Shown piece by piece: positions 53,561 to 61,586 of a stretch of DNA of 64,000 nucleotides. The translations under genes and the position numbers were made by a program. This stretch comes from Deferrisoma camini S3R1 (lineage in GTDB: Bacteria > Desulfobacterota > Deferrisomatia > Deferrisomatales > Deferrisomataceae): positions 2,195,014 through 2,259,013 of the forward strand of contig NZ_JAFN01000001.1 of the NCBI RefSeq assembly GCF_000526155.1, in the 5' to 3' direction. The notes beneath the pieces were generated by a model. It worked only from the letters and a program-made list of their open reading frames with translations, was not told the DNA's origin and made no database searches. Position 1 is the first letter of the stretch; each line of letters opens with the position of its first letter.

Positions 53561-54561
53561 CGGGGCTCGTTCTCCTCCAGGAACCGTCGGGCCCGGTCCA
53601 AGGCCTGCTCGAAGCACGAGCTCGCCTGGACCGAACTGGCCAGCAGGTGGCCGAAGGCGTAGTTCTCGGCGAAGTGGTGCGTGAACTCCTTGAGCCGGCC
53701 CAGCGCGCGGCGCTCGTCGAAGCTCTCGGCCAGGAGCTCGGCGAACCGCAGGTAGACCGCCGCCGGGTCGGGGTCGGGGCCGGGAGGGGCGCGGCCGAAC
53801 ACCCGCTCGGTGGCCTTCCGGAAGATCCACGGGGTCCGCGCCGCGGCGCGACCGATCATCACGGCGTCGCAGCCGGTCTCGGCGAGCATCCGGCCCACGT
53901 CCCCGGGCTCGGCCACGCCGCCGTTGCCCACCACGGGCACCGAGGCCCATGCCTTGACGCGGGCGATCCAGTCCCACCGGGCCGGGCGGCCGTAGGGGTC
54001 GTTCCGGAACCGGGCATGCACCGTGATCCAGTCCGCCCCCTCGTCCCCCAGGAGCCGCACCAGATCCCGCACGGGGGCCTCGTCCGGCCCATCGGCGAGG
54101 CGGAGCTTGGCCGAGAGCGGCCCCTGCCATCGGCGCCGGACCTCCCGGACCACGGCCCGGGCCCGCGGCAGGTCGGCCGCCAGGAACGCCCCGCCCCCCC
54201 GCCGCCGTGCCTGGGGCGCCGGGCACCCCAGGTTGAGATCCAGAGCCTCGGCCCCCCATCGTTCCAGGGTCTCGACGGCCGGGGCCACCTCCTCGGGCCG
54301 GGCCACCAGGAGCTGCCAAGAAAGGGGGGACTCCCAGAGGGTTCGTTTGAGGAAGGGGTGGTCGGGCCGCTCCTGGGGCAGGGCCCGGGCCGAGAGCATC
54401 TCGGTGCTCAGCAGCCCCACCCCGCCCAGCTCGGCCAGGAGCCTTCGCAGGGCCGTGTGGGTCAGGCCCGCCATGGGGGCCAGGAGCAAGGGGGGATCGA
54501 TCCGAAGCCCCCGGGCTTCCAGCGCCGGGGCCGGAGCACCGTCGCTCGGTTCAGGGGCCAT
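53536..54561 (-). CDS. tRNA-dihydrouridine synthase
   Basis: A 341-residue FMN enzyme that reduces uridines in tRNA D-loops. The TIM-barrel landmarks are LLLAPMAGLTHTALRRLL, LDLNLGCPAP with the catalytic Cys, SAKLRL, ITVHARF, VPVVGNGGV and GCDAVMIGRAAA. The DusA/B/C class is not resolved. It is co-transcribed with the Maf gene (25-nt overlap) and the exported protein gene upstream (11-nt overlap). Confidence 0.93.
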   Translation of the reverse strand: MAPEPSDGAPAPALEARGLRIDPPLLLAPMAGLTHTALRRLLAELGGVGLLSTEMLSARALPQERPDHPFLKRTLWESPLSWQLLVARPEEVAPAVETLERWGAEALDLNLGCPAPQARRRGGGAFLAADLPRARAVVREVRRRWQGPLSAKLRLADGPDEAPVRDLVRLLGDEGADWITVHARFRNDPYGRPARWDWIARVKAWASVPVVGNGGVAEPGDVGRMLAETGCDAVMIGRAAARTPWIFRKATERVFGRAPPGPDPDPAAVYLRFAELLAESFDERRALGRLKEFTHHFAENYAFGHLLASSVQASSCFEQALDRARRFLEENEPRCATPACP

Positions 54562-55690
54562 CCGTCACCCAGCGGCAGGTCACCTCGTCGGGCCCGGTCG
54601 CCTCCACCCGCAGCCGGCCCAACCCGACCGAGGCCCAGGCCAGCACCGCGTCCCAGGGGATCCCGCTGGGCCGGCCCCGGACCACCCACACCCCTTCGCG
54701 CCACGCCACCTCGGCCAGCCGGATCCCGGCCACCTCGGCCAGCCCCCCCAACGCCGCCTCGGCCGCCTCGAGCCCCTGTGGCGCCGGGATCCCCTGCACC
54801 CGGATCCGCACCTCACGGTCCGCGGGAGGAAGGGCCCATCCCGACTGCTCCAACCCGGCCAGGAGCTCTTGGCCCAGGCGGCGGCCCAACCGGACGGCCG
54901 CCCGGGCCTCGGCCTCCACCCCGTCAGGGCCGGCCCCCTGGGCCCGGGCCTCGACCCGGGCCAGAAAAGCGCCGGTGAGGGCATCCAGGACCGCCCCCTC
55001 GCCCGAGGCCGTGGCCCGCGCGAACCCGGGCCCGGTCATCCCGGACGACTCGGCCGGGGTGGCGGCCCGGTCGTGCGGATCCCACGGCACCGGAGCCCCG
55101 CTCCGCGCCTCGCCCGAGACGTAGAACACCACGTGGCACCCCAGGGTCCGGCCCAACCCCAACGCCGCCTCGGGCGACTCCACACCGGCCGCCACCCGGA
55201 ATCCCCACCCCTCCCGACCCAACGCGTCGGCAAGGGCCCGAAGCAGCGGGGAGGCCGTGGGGCCCGATCGGGCGGCCACCAGGAGGCGTGGCCGCACCTC
55301 CAGGCGATGCACCCCGACCCCGGTTCGTGCCAGCAGCCCCAGGATCCGGTCCCGATCCACTTCGATCTCGACCTCGGCCTTCCGCTGACCGGCCTCGGTC
55401 TGCTCCGACACCACGGCCAGGCGAACCACGTACCGCGATGGGGATCCCAAGGCGGCCAGGGCGCGTCTGCGTTCGGCTTGGACCACATGCCGGAACACCA
55501 CGGCTTCCACCGCCCGCTTCCGCGCCTCGCGGAGAACCTGCGGGGGCAGACCTTCCCCCCCGGCCCCTGCGTCGGCGGTCACCTCGACCACCACCGGCAC
55601 GCCCGCGGCCACGACGGCCGGGACCGCCGCGGCCAACAGGGCCCACAGAACGAGGGCGAGACTCCTAAAAGTTCTCGTAGATGGCGTCAA
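54551..55690 (-). CDS. Exported protein of unknown function (DUF2066/FlgT-like N-terminus)
   Basis: 379 residues from a TTG start that overlaps the hfq end by 26 nt. A signal-peptide-like stretch (LALVLWALLAAAVPAVVAA) begins it. Next comes a segment reminiscent of FlgT/DUF2066 proteins (VLREARKRAVEAVVFRHVV, then EVEIEVDRDRILGLLARTGVGV), then a Gly/Ala-rich region. No catalytic motif recognised. The start has only a poor ribosome site (AAAAAG), so coupling to hfq is likely. Family match is weak; secretion is a firmer inference. Confidence 0.65.
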   Translation of the reverse strand: MTPSTRTFRSLALVLWALLAAAVPAVVAAGVPVVVEVTADAGAGGEGLPPQVLREARKRAVEAVVFRHVVQAERRRALAALGSPSRYVVRLAVVSEQTEAGQRKAEVEIEVDRDRILGLLARTGVGVHRLEVRPRLLVAARSGPTASPLLRALADALGREGWGFRVAAGVESPEAALGLGRTLGCHVVFYVSGEARSGAPVPWDPHDRAATPAESSGMTGPGFARATASGEGAVLDALTGAFLARVEARAQGAGPDGVEAEARAAVRLGRRLGQELLAGLEQSGWALPPADREVRIRVQGIPAPQGLEAAEAALGGLAEVAGIRLAEVAWREGVWVVRGRPSGIPWDAVLAWASVGLGRLRVEATGPDEVTCRWVTDGP

Positions 55691-55907
55691 ACTTTTTCAG
55701 GGGTTCGAACGGTCGGATGTAGGCGATGGCGTGCTTGTAGAGGAGGAGGTAGTTCCCCGGGGTCTTCACCACCACGCAGAAGTTGTCGAAGGCCTTGACC
55801 ACCCCTTCCACCTCCTCCCCCGAGGTGAGGCGGACCGTGACCTGGGCCTTCTCGCGCCGCAGGTTGTTGAGGAACTGATCCTGAATATTGAGCTTCGCCT
55901 TGGCCAT
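55665..55907 (-). CDS. hfq: RNA chaperone Hfq
   Basis: 80 residues with the Sm fold. IQDQFLNNLRREKAQVTVRL is the N-terminal helix and Sm1 entry; FDNFCVVVKTP and the Sm2 motif YKHAIAYIRP are diagnostic (E. coli has YKHAIST). It binds sRNAs and U-rich tails as a hexamer. ATG 55907 begins the conserved sequence; GAGGGGG lies upstream. The miaA-hfq order is the same as in E. coli. The C-terminal tail is short (about 10 residues beyond the core). Confidence 0.92.
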   Translation of the reverse strand: MAKAKLNIQDQFLNNLRREKAQVTVRLTSGEEVEGVVKAFDNFCVVVKTPGNYLLLYKHAIAYIRPFEPLKKFDAIYENF

Positions 55908-56025
55908 GGGAAACCCCCTCTTGGGAAAGGGAAGAAAAAAAGATGGAGCATGGAAACGGCGGGGTATCTTAGCGCCCCTCCGCGTCGTTGCAAACCCCAT
56001 TTTCCACCCGGGGCGGGGAACGGGA

Positions 56026-57072
56026 TCAGGGCTCCTCGCAAAACTCCTGCCACAGGGTCACGACCTCGGCCGTCGCGTCGGCCGGCACCCAGCGGATCGG
56101 CATGCGGCGGAACCAGGTCATCTGCCGCTTCGCGAACCGGCGGGTCTCCTGCTGGATCTCGGCGACCGCCTGGTCCAGAGGCCGGCGCTCCAGCACATGG
56201 GCGCAGATCTGGCGGTACCCGATGGCCCGGAGGGGGGGGAGATGGGGACCGTACCCCATGGAGAGGACCTGCCGCACCTCCTCCACCCACCCGGCCTCGA
56301 CCATGCTCACCACCCTCTCGTCGATCCGCCGGTACAGATCCGGCCGGTCCGTGAGCAGCCCCACCATCAGGGCCCGGTAGCGCACCGGACCGAACCGGTG
56401 GGCCCGATGGAGCTCGGAGATCGGTCGGCCCGTCACCCGCCACACCTCCAGGGCCCGCACGATCCGGGTACGGTCGTTGGGGTGCAGACGGCGGGCCGCC
56501 CCGGGGTCCACCCGGGCCAACTCCCGGCGCAACGCCTCCCGTTCCCCCCGGTCCCACCGGGCCTCCAGCTCCGCCCTTACCTCCGGGTCCCGGCCGGGTG
56601 CCGGCGCGAGGCCGTGGAGGAGCGCTTTCAGGTAGAGCGCGGTGCCCCCGCACACGACGGGGACCCGCCCCCGGCCGGCGATATCCGCAATGGCCCGGTC
56701 CGCTTCGGACACGAAGCGGGCCGCGTGGAACGCCTCGTCGGGGTCGGCCACGTCGACCAGATGGTGGGGAACCCGCCCCCGTTCCCGGGCCGTGGGCTTG
56801 GCCGTGCCGATGTCCAGGTGCCGGTACACCTGCATGGAGTCGGCCGAAACGATCTCGCCGTCCACCGCCTCGGCCACCTCGATGGCGAACCGGGTCTTGC
56901 CCGAGGCCGTGGGACCGGTGATCACGAGAATGGCTGGGAGGCTGGGAAGCAGGGAAGCTGGGAGGCCCGGCCCGCCCGTCGTTCGTCGTTCGTCGTTCGT
57001 CGTGGCGCAGGATCCGCCTGGCGGATCCCCGGCGTCGGGAACCGGCCGAGCCGGCGACTTATCCAACAACAT
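56026..57072 (-). CDS. miaA: tRNA dimethylallyltransferase
   Basis: 348 residues from the ATG. The enzyme adds dimethylallyl to A37 of tRNAs reading U. Clear marks are the P-loop GPTASGKT, SADSMQVYRHLDIGTAKPT, the PHHLVDV region and GYRQICAHVLE. The first 46 residues are unlike the family and are encoded by simple repeats (CGTTCGT units, GGGAAGCTG-type units), so the true start may be TTG at 57066, which has GGGAGG at 6 nt, or GTG just before the P-loop. The core is normal. Confidence 0.93.
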   Translation of the reverse strand: MLLDKSPARPVPDAGDPPGGSCATTNDERRTTGGPGLPASLLPSLPAILVITGPTASGKTRFAIEVAEAVDGEIVSADSMQVYRHLDIGTAKPTARERGRVPHHLVDVADPDEAFHAARFVSEADRAIADIAGRGRVPVVCGGTALYLKALLHGLAPAPGRDPEVRAELEARWDRGEREALRRELARVDPGAARRLHPNDRTRIVRALEVWRVTGRPISELHRAHRFGPVRYRALMVGLLTDRPDLYRRIDERVVSMVEAGWVEEVRQVLSMGYGPHLPPLRAIGYRQICAHVLERRPLDQAVAEIQQETRRFAKRQMTWFRRMPIRWVPADATAEVVTLWQEFCEEP

Positions 57073-57077
57073 CCTCC

Positions 57078-57113
57078 CGTCCGAACATCCCCACGTCCCA
57101 ACGTCCTAACGTC
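57078..57113. repeat. ACGTCC-type dispersed repeat between mutL and miaA
   Basis: Units like CCCACGTCCCAACGTCCTAAC occur here and in close variants at 51219-51240 and 59125-59160. The mutL TAG stop is part of it. Confidence 0.65.
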
Positions 57114-58929
57114 GGTGGAACATCCCCTCCAGCTCCTTCCGACCCAGCCGAACAACTAGGGGCCGGCCGTGGGGGCAGTGGGAGGGATGGCGGGCGGCCG
57201 ACAGGGCCCGGAGCAGGGCCTCGGCCTCGGAAGCGTCCAAAGCCCTCCGGGCCTTCACCGCGGCCGCGCAGGCGGCCCGGCGGGCCAAGGCGTCGTGCCC
57301 CTCGGCCACCTCGGCCGGGTCGGCGCCCAAGATATCGCGAACCACCGCCTCGGCCGCGGCCGCCGGCAGATCGGCCGGGGTCTCGGTCACGGCCAGGGCG
57401 GTGTCGCCAAACGGCTCCACCCGGAACCCGAGGGCCGAGAGAGCCCCCTTGCGTTCCTCGAACGCGGCACGCTCGGCAGAGGAGCACTCCACGGTCACCG
57501 GTACCAGCAGCCGTTGGACGGGCCGGCCGCCCCCCTGTCCCAGAAATCGCTCGTACAACACCCGCTCGTGGGCCGCGTGCTGATCGAGGATCACCAGCTC
57601 CCGGCGGTCCGGGTCCTGGAACACCAGATAGGTGGCCTCCACCGAGCCCAAGAACCGAAGCCCGTCGTAGGGCCCCCGGGAGGGTTCGTCGAACCGCAGG
57701 CCGGGTTGGGAGGGAGCAACGGGGGGCGCCCCCCCCATCCGGAGCCGGCCGATGGCACCTGCCCTGCTCTTCCTCGCCGGGGGCGAAGATGGCGCCCGCC
57801 CGCCGCCTCCGGCGGAAACCCGCTCGGCGTATCCGGCCACGGCCTCGGCCACCCGCCCCAACTCCGGCCGGCGGGACGGCTCGGGCGCGGGCGTCACGGC
57901 GCCCCGGCTCAGCCAGGGGGCTCCCGCCAGGCTCTCGGCCACAAACCCCGCCACCCACCGGAACACCCGGCCCTCGTCCCGGAACCGGACCTCACGCTTC
58001 GCCGGGTGCACGTTCACGTCGATCTCGTCCGGCGGCACCTCGACCCACAGGAGGGCCACCGGGTACCGCCCCTTCTCCAGGAGCCCCCGGTACCCCTCGG
58101 TCACCGCCCGCACCAGCAGCCGATCCTGCACCGGCCGGCCGTTCACGAACAGCCTGAGCCCCCGCCGGTGCCCCCGCCCCTCGTGGGGGGCCGCAAACGC
58201 AAAGACCAGCTCCCGCCCGTCCGCCTCAGCTCGGGCCCAGTACAGCCCCCCGGGCGCCTCGGCACCCGCCACCTGGGCCGCCCGTTCCTCCAGGCTCTGC
58301 CCCGGCGGCGCGGCCAGGGAGACCCGCCCCTGGCTCCTGAGCTCGAACCCCACGTCGTAGTGCACCAGGGCCAGCTGGGTCACCGTTTCCACACAGTGCC
58401 GGAGCTCGGTGGCGTCGCCCTTGAGGAACTTCAGCCGGGCCGGCACGTTGAAGAACAGATCGGTCACCTCCACCGTGGTGCCCCGGGGCGCCCCGGCCGA
58501 CTCCACCGCCATGACCTTGCCGCCCTCCACGCGCACCACCGTGGCCTCCGAGGCCTCGGGCGGCCTAGTCACGATCCGCATCCGGCTGACCGAAGCGATG
58601 CTCGGCAGGGCCTCCCCCCGAAATCCCAGCGTAGTGATGGTGTCCAGATCGTCGGCCGAGGCGATCTTGCTGGTGGCATGGCGTTCCAGGGCCAACAGGG
58701 CGTCCTCCCGGCCCATGCCCTCGCCGTCGTCCTCCACCGCGATGAGCCGCTTGCCGGCCCCCTCGAGCCGCACCCGCACCCGGCCGGCCCCTGCGTCCAC
58801 CGCGTTCTCCACCAACTCCTTCACCACGCTGGCCGGCCGCTCCACCACCTCGCCAGCCGCGATCCGGTTGGCGATCTCGTCGGGCAGAACCCGCACCCTG
58901 CGGCGGTTTCCGGCGGTTGTCTGTTCCAT
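57106..58929 (-). CDS. mutL: DNA mismatch repair protein MutL
   Basis: A 607-residue GHKL ATPase. NRIAAGEVVERPASVVKELVENAVDAGA, TLGFRGEALPSIASVS and HEGRGHRRGLRLFVNGRPVQD show the N-terminal half. The C-terminal domain keeps the endonuclease motif DQHAAHERVLYE, which matches DQHA-x2-E-x4-E, so this MutL likely nicks DNA itself, as in bacteria lacking MutH. The start at ATG 58929 has GGAGGAG nearby. Its stop lies in the ACGTCC repeat. Confidence 0.95.
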   Translation of the reverse strand: MEQTTAGNRRRVRVLPDEIANRIAAGEVVERPASVVKELVENAVDAGAGRVRVRLEGAGKRLIAVEDDGEGMGREDALLALERHATSKIASADDLDTITTLGFRGEALPSIASVSRMRIVTRPPEASEATVVRVEGGKVMAVESAGAPRGTTVEVTDLFFNVPARLKFLKGDATELRHCVETVTQLALVHYDVGFELRSQGRVSLAAPPGQSLEERAAQVAGAEAPGGLYWARAEADGRELVFAFAAPHEGRGHRRGLRLFVNGRPVQDRLLVRAVTEGYRGLLEKGRYPVALLWVEVPPDEIDVNVHPAKREVRFRDEGRVFRWVAGFVAESLAGAPWLSRGAVTPAPEPSRRPELGRVAEAVAGYAERVSAGGGGRAPSSPPARKSRAGAIGRLRMGGAPPVAPSQPGLRFDEPSRGPYDGLRFLGSVEATYLVFQDPDRRELVILDQHAAHERVLYERFLGQGGGRPVQRLLVPVTVECSSAERAAFEERKGALSALGFRVEPFGDTALAVTETPADLPAAAAEAVVRDILGADPAEVAEGHDALARRAACAAAVKARRALDASEAEALLRALSAARHPSHCPHGRPLVVRLGRKELEGMFHRR

Positions 58930-59079
58930 CCGCTCCTCCGATCCCCCGAAAGGCCTGGGGCCCGACTTTAGCACCCGGCCTCGTGCCTCCTCAAGGAGCA
59001 CCGCCCTCCTGCCGATGAATCCTCACAGGGCGCGGCCGGGACGGCCAGCACCAGCGCACAGTTCCCTCAGCGCTCGTCT

Positions 59080-59105
59080 CCCTCTCCCCCGCCGTGGGGA
59101 GAGGG
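59080..59105. repeat. 10-bp inverted repeat of the common CCCTCTCCCC class
   Basis: CCCTCTCCCC and GGGGAGAGGG, 6 nt apart, followed by CCGGGGTG. This phrase is a widely distributed intergenic palindrome in bacterial genomes. It lies in the 248-nt gap between mutL and the receiver gene, whose remainder holds no recognised gene. Confidence 0.7.
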
Positions 59106-59124
59106 CCGGGGTGCGGAGGGCGAG

Positions 59125-59160
59125 CGTCCTAACGTCCGCACGTCCCAACATCCTCACGTC
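59125..59160 (+). repeat. ACGTCC-type dispersed repeat before the response regulator
   Basis: CGTCCTAACGTCCGCACGTC followed by a second CCCAACATCC unit. It is a variant of the repeats at 51219-51240 and 57078-57113, ending 17 nt before the receiver gene start. Confidence 0.65.
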
Positions 59161-59177
59161 ATAATAATGGACCCGCC

Positions 59178-59558
59178 ATGCGCATCCTGGTCGTGGACGA
59201 CAGCAACATCATCCGGAGGAAGGCCGCCGAGATCCTAGAACAGGCCGGTCACGAGTGTGACCTGGCGGAAAACGGCCTCGAAGGCATCAAGATGGCCCTC
59301 TCCAACACCTACGACGCCATCCTGACCGACATCGTCATGCCGGTGCTCGACGGCCTGAAACTGATCCTCCGCCTCCGGGCCAGCGCCAAGACCCGCCACG
59401 TACCGATCCTGGTGCTCACCTCCCGGTCCGACTCGGACACCGTGCTCCAGGCCCGGGAACTCGGCGTGGACGGCTACCTTTTGAAGCCCATTGATCCCGA
59501 GATCCTCCTCGAACGCCTCAGCAGCCTGCGACGTCACTCAACGGACCAAGACGACTGA
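59178..59558 (+). CDS. Single-domain response regulator (CheY-like receiver)
   Basis: A 126-residue receiver domain with no output domain. Acidic pocket Asp7/Asp8 (VVDDS), phospho-acceptor Asp51 (LTDIVMP), switch Thr in VLTSRSDSD and Lys in LLKPIDPE are all present. It would pass phosphate in a phosphorelay or bind a partner. No kinase or chemotaxis gene is nearby. No ribosome site of strength (ATGGACCCGCC upstream). Confidence 0.93.
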   Translation: MRILVVDDSNIIRRKAAEILEQAGHECDLAENGLEGIKMALSNTYDAILTDIVMPVLDGLKLILRLRASAKTRHVPILVLTSRSDSDTVLQARELGVDGYLLKPIDPEILLERLSSLRRHSTDQDD

Positions 59559-59727
59559 TCCGCCCCCTAACGGGTTCCACACGCCCAAACCTCCCTCTTG
59601 CCAACCGTTCGGCCGATGGATATACTCGCCGCCGATTCGGCCCTACCGTTCGTGGGAGAGACGGATTGCCGGACCGACCCCGACCGACGACCTCGCGATT
59701 CGCGGCGAAAATACGGCGCTTCGGGTC

Positions 59728-59757
59728 TTGACACCCGTTTTGAACCGCTGTTATGCT
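59728..59757 (+). promoter_or_regulatory. Sigma70 promoter of the porin gene
   Basis: Perfect TTGACA (59728-59733), 18-nt spacer, TATGCT (59752-59757). It implies a leader of almost 200 nt. Confidence 0.75.
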
Positions 59758-59763
59758 CCGCGC

Positions 59764-59959
59764 GCGAGGTTTTTTATTGACCTCCACCGTCCGGCTTCGG
59801 GCGGCTTGGTTCGGCGATAAAGAGAGGGTTCGGAGGGGTAGTTTCCATTTCCAACGACCTGGCAAAAAGGAGGTGAGCCACCGGAGGAAGCAAGGAGAGG
59901 GTTCACAGGACCGAAAGTTGTGTGAAGGGTTGGGTCAACCAACTACAGGAGGAATGGGA
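59764..59959 (+). other. Long 5' leader of the porin gene
   Basis: About 195 nt of less GC-rich sequence containing a 7-bp hairpin near 59790, an AAAAAGGAGGTGAG motif resembling a decoy ribosome site (about 59863), several AGG-rich stretches and the real AGGAGG site (59947-59952). It could be an sRNA target or thermosensor; nothing specific is recognised. Confidence 0.45.
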
Positions 59960-61327
59960 ATGAAGAAAAAACTGCTTGTCGCTCTGTCGAGCACCCTCGC
60001 CGTCGCGATGGCCCTGCCGGCTTTCGCGAAGGACCACAGCATCAACGGTTTCTTCCGTACCCGCTTCATGATGACGGACTTCGACAACAGCCGGAGCGAG
60101 GACGGGCCGACAAAAATCGTCGACCAGCGATTCCGAGCAAAGTGGACCATGGGCCTCAACGAGTACGTGAGCGTCACGTACTACGGCGAGGTCGACATGC
60201 AGTGGGGTGACCTGTCCTACGCGGGCTACGGAGCGGATGGGCATCGGACGACCCGGAACGACGGCGGCCGGCTCGGCGGCGATACTGTAAACCTGGAAAC
60301 CAAGAACCTTTATCTGAACGTGAAGATCCCGGACACCCCGGTGAGCGCCCGGGTGGGTCTCCAGGGCTACGCGGACCACTGGAACTACTCCCTGTTCGCG
60401 GCCGATATGGCGGGTCTCAAATTCTCTGCGAAGACCGACATGGTCAGCGGCAACGTGGCGTGGTTCAAGTGGGGTGAGGGCGCCCAGACTGCCGACAACA
60501 CCGAAAACGACATCGACCTGTACGCCGTGCAGGCCGCCTTCCAGCCGATAGGCGGGCTTTCCCTGGGTGCTGACTTCTATTGGCTCAACGTGAACGGCGC
60601 CGGGTACGGCAGCGCAGGCTTCAGCAACGCCGACATTTACTGGCTGGGCGTGAACGGGAAGTACAAAATTGGCCCGGCGGCCCTCTCCGGGTGGGTTGCG
60701 TACAACTTCGGCACGGCCGACAGCGCGGCGGCCAACGGCGACGATTTGGATATCAGCGCTTTCGCGGGCAGCGTCGCGGCCGCGTTCTCGCCCATGGAGG
60801 GCGTGAAGGCGAAGCTCCTGGCCCTGTACTTCTCCGGGGACGACGACAGCGGCGACACCGACCAGAACAGCTGGACGATCCCGCAGTCCGGTGAAGACTT
60901 CTTTTTCGGCACCGAAGGCTTCATGCTGATGATGGCCGACCTTTACTGGACCACCTGGGGCTTCGAGGGCTTCGGCGAGGGCGCCGTGGTGAGCGGCAAC
61001 GGGCTGTGGGCCGTGGCCCTGACCGGTCAGTACAACCCTCCCGCTATGAAAGGCGTGTACGTGAAAGGCGGCGTCGGTTACTTCTCCGCCGTCGAGGACG
61101 ACCGCACCCCGAACGACGGGGCTGACGACCACGACGGAACAGGCCTGGGCACGGAGGTATTCGTGCGCACCGGAATGAAGGTGGCCGAGACCGTAGACGT
61201 GTCGCTGAACGCCGCCTACGCCTTCCTGGGCGACTACTTCAACGACATGGCCGTGGATGACGACGGCAAGACCGACGACCCGAACAATCCCTACGAACTC
61301 TACGTGATGGTGAACGTGCCGTTCTAA
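59960..61327 (+). CDS. Outer membrane porin
   Basis: 455 residues. A signal peptide (MKKKLLVALSSTLAVAMALPAFA) precedes a mature protein with alternating hydrophobic/polar strands, many Trp/Tyr/Gly residues, acidic Gly/Asp loops (around 370-385 and 435-445) and a C-terminal VMVNVPF ending in Phe, as expected for a beta-barrel inserted by BamA. ATG 59960 is preferred over 59954 because AGGAGG is 7 nt away. It is expected to be an abundant outer-membrane channel. Low GC relative to neighbours in the 5' part. Followed by a strong terminator. Confidence 0.88.
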   Translation: MKKKLLVALSSTLAVAMALPAFAKDHSINGFFRTRFMMTDFDNSRSEDGPTKIVDQRFRAKWTMGLNEYVSVTYYGEVDMQWGDLSYAGYGADGHRTTRNDGGRLGGDTVNLETKNLYLNVKIPDTPVSARVGLQGYADHWNYSLFAADMAGLKFSAKTDMVSGNVAWFKWGEGAQTADNTENDIDLYAVQAAFQPIGGLSLGADFYWLNVNGAGYGSAGFSNADIYWLGVNGKYKIGPAALSGWVAYNFGTADSAAANGDDLDISAFAGSVAAAFSPMEGVKAKLLALYFSGDDDSGDTDQNSWTIPQSGEDFFFGTEGFMLMMADLYWTTWGFEGFGEGAVVSGNGLWAVALTGQYNPPAMKGVYVKGGVGYFSAVEDDRTPNDGADDHDGTGLGTEVFVRTGMKVAETVDVSLNAAYAFLGDYFNDMAVDDDGKTDDPNNPYELYVMVNVPF

Positions 61328-61348
61328 GGGAACATCTTACACGGTCTC

Positions 61349-61383
61349 AAGCCCCGGAGGGTTCGCCCTCCGGGGCTTTTTTT
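61349..61383 (+). terminator. Strong Rho-independent terminator of the porin gene
   Basis: 13-bp perfect stem with a TTCG tetraloop followed by seven T's, 22 nt after the stop codon. Confidence 0.95.
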
Positions 61384-61516
61384 CGTTCGTGGGCCGGAGG
61401 GGGTCCGGACCCGCACTTTTGCCCGCTTCATCCGAAGACCCGGAGATTGGGGGGGGAAGCTCCTCCAGAGTAACCCCTGGAGCCTTTCCGCCGTAGATGC
61501 CGTGACTCCTCGTCCT

Positions 61517-61545
61517 TTGACGGGCCCGGCCCAGTGGGCGATACT
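61517..61545 (+). promoter_or_regulatory. Candidate sigma70 promoter of the FG-GAP/ASPIC gene
   Basis: TTGACG (61517-61522), 17-nt spacer, GATACT (61540-61545), about 40 nt before the start. The preceding 130 nt hold no gene. Confidence 0.6.
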
Positions 61546-61586
61546 GTCGCGGCGGGTTTCCCACCGTTCCGAGAAGGAGGCACCAA

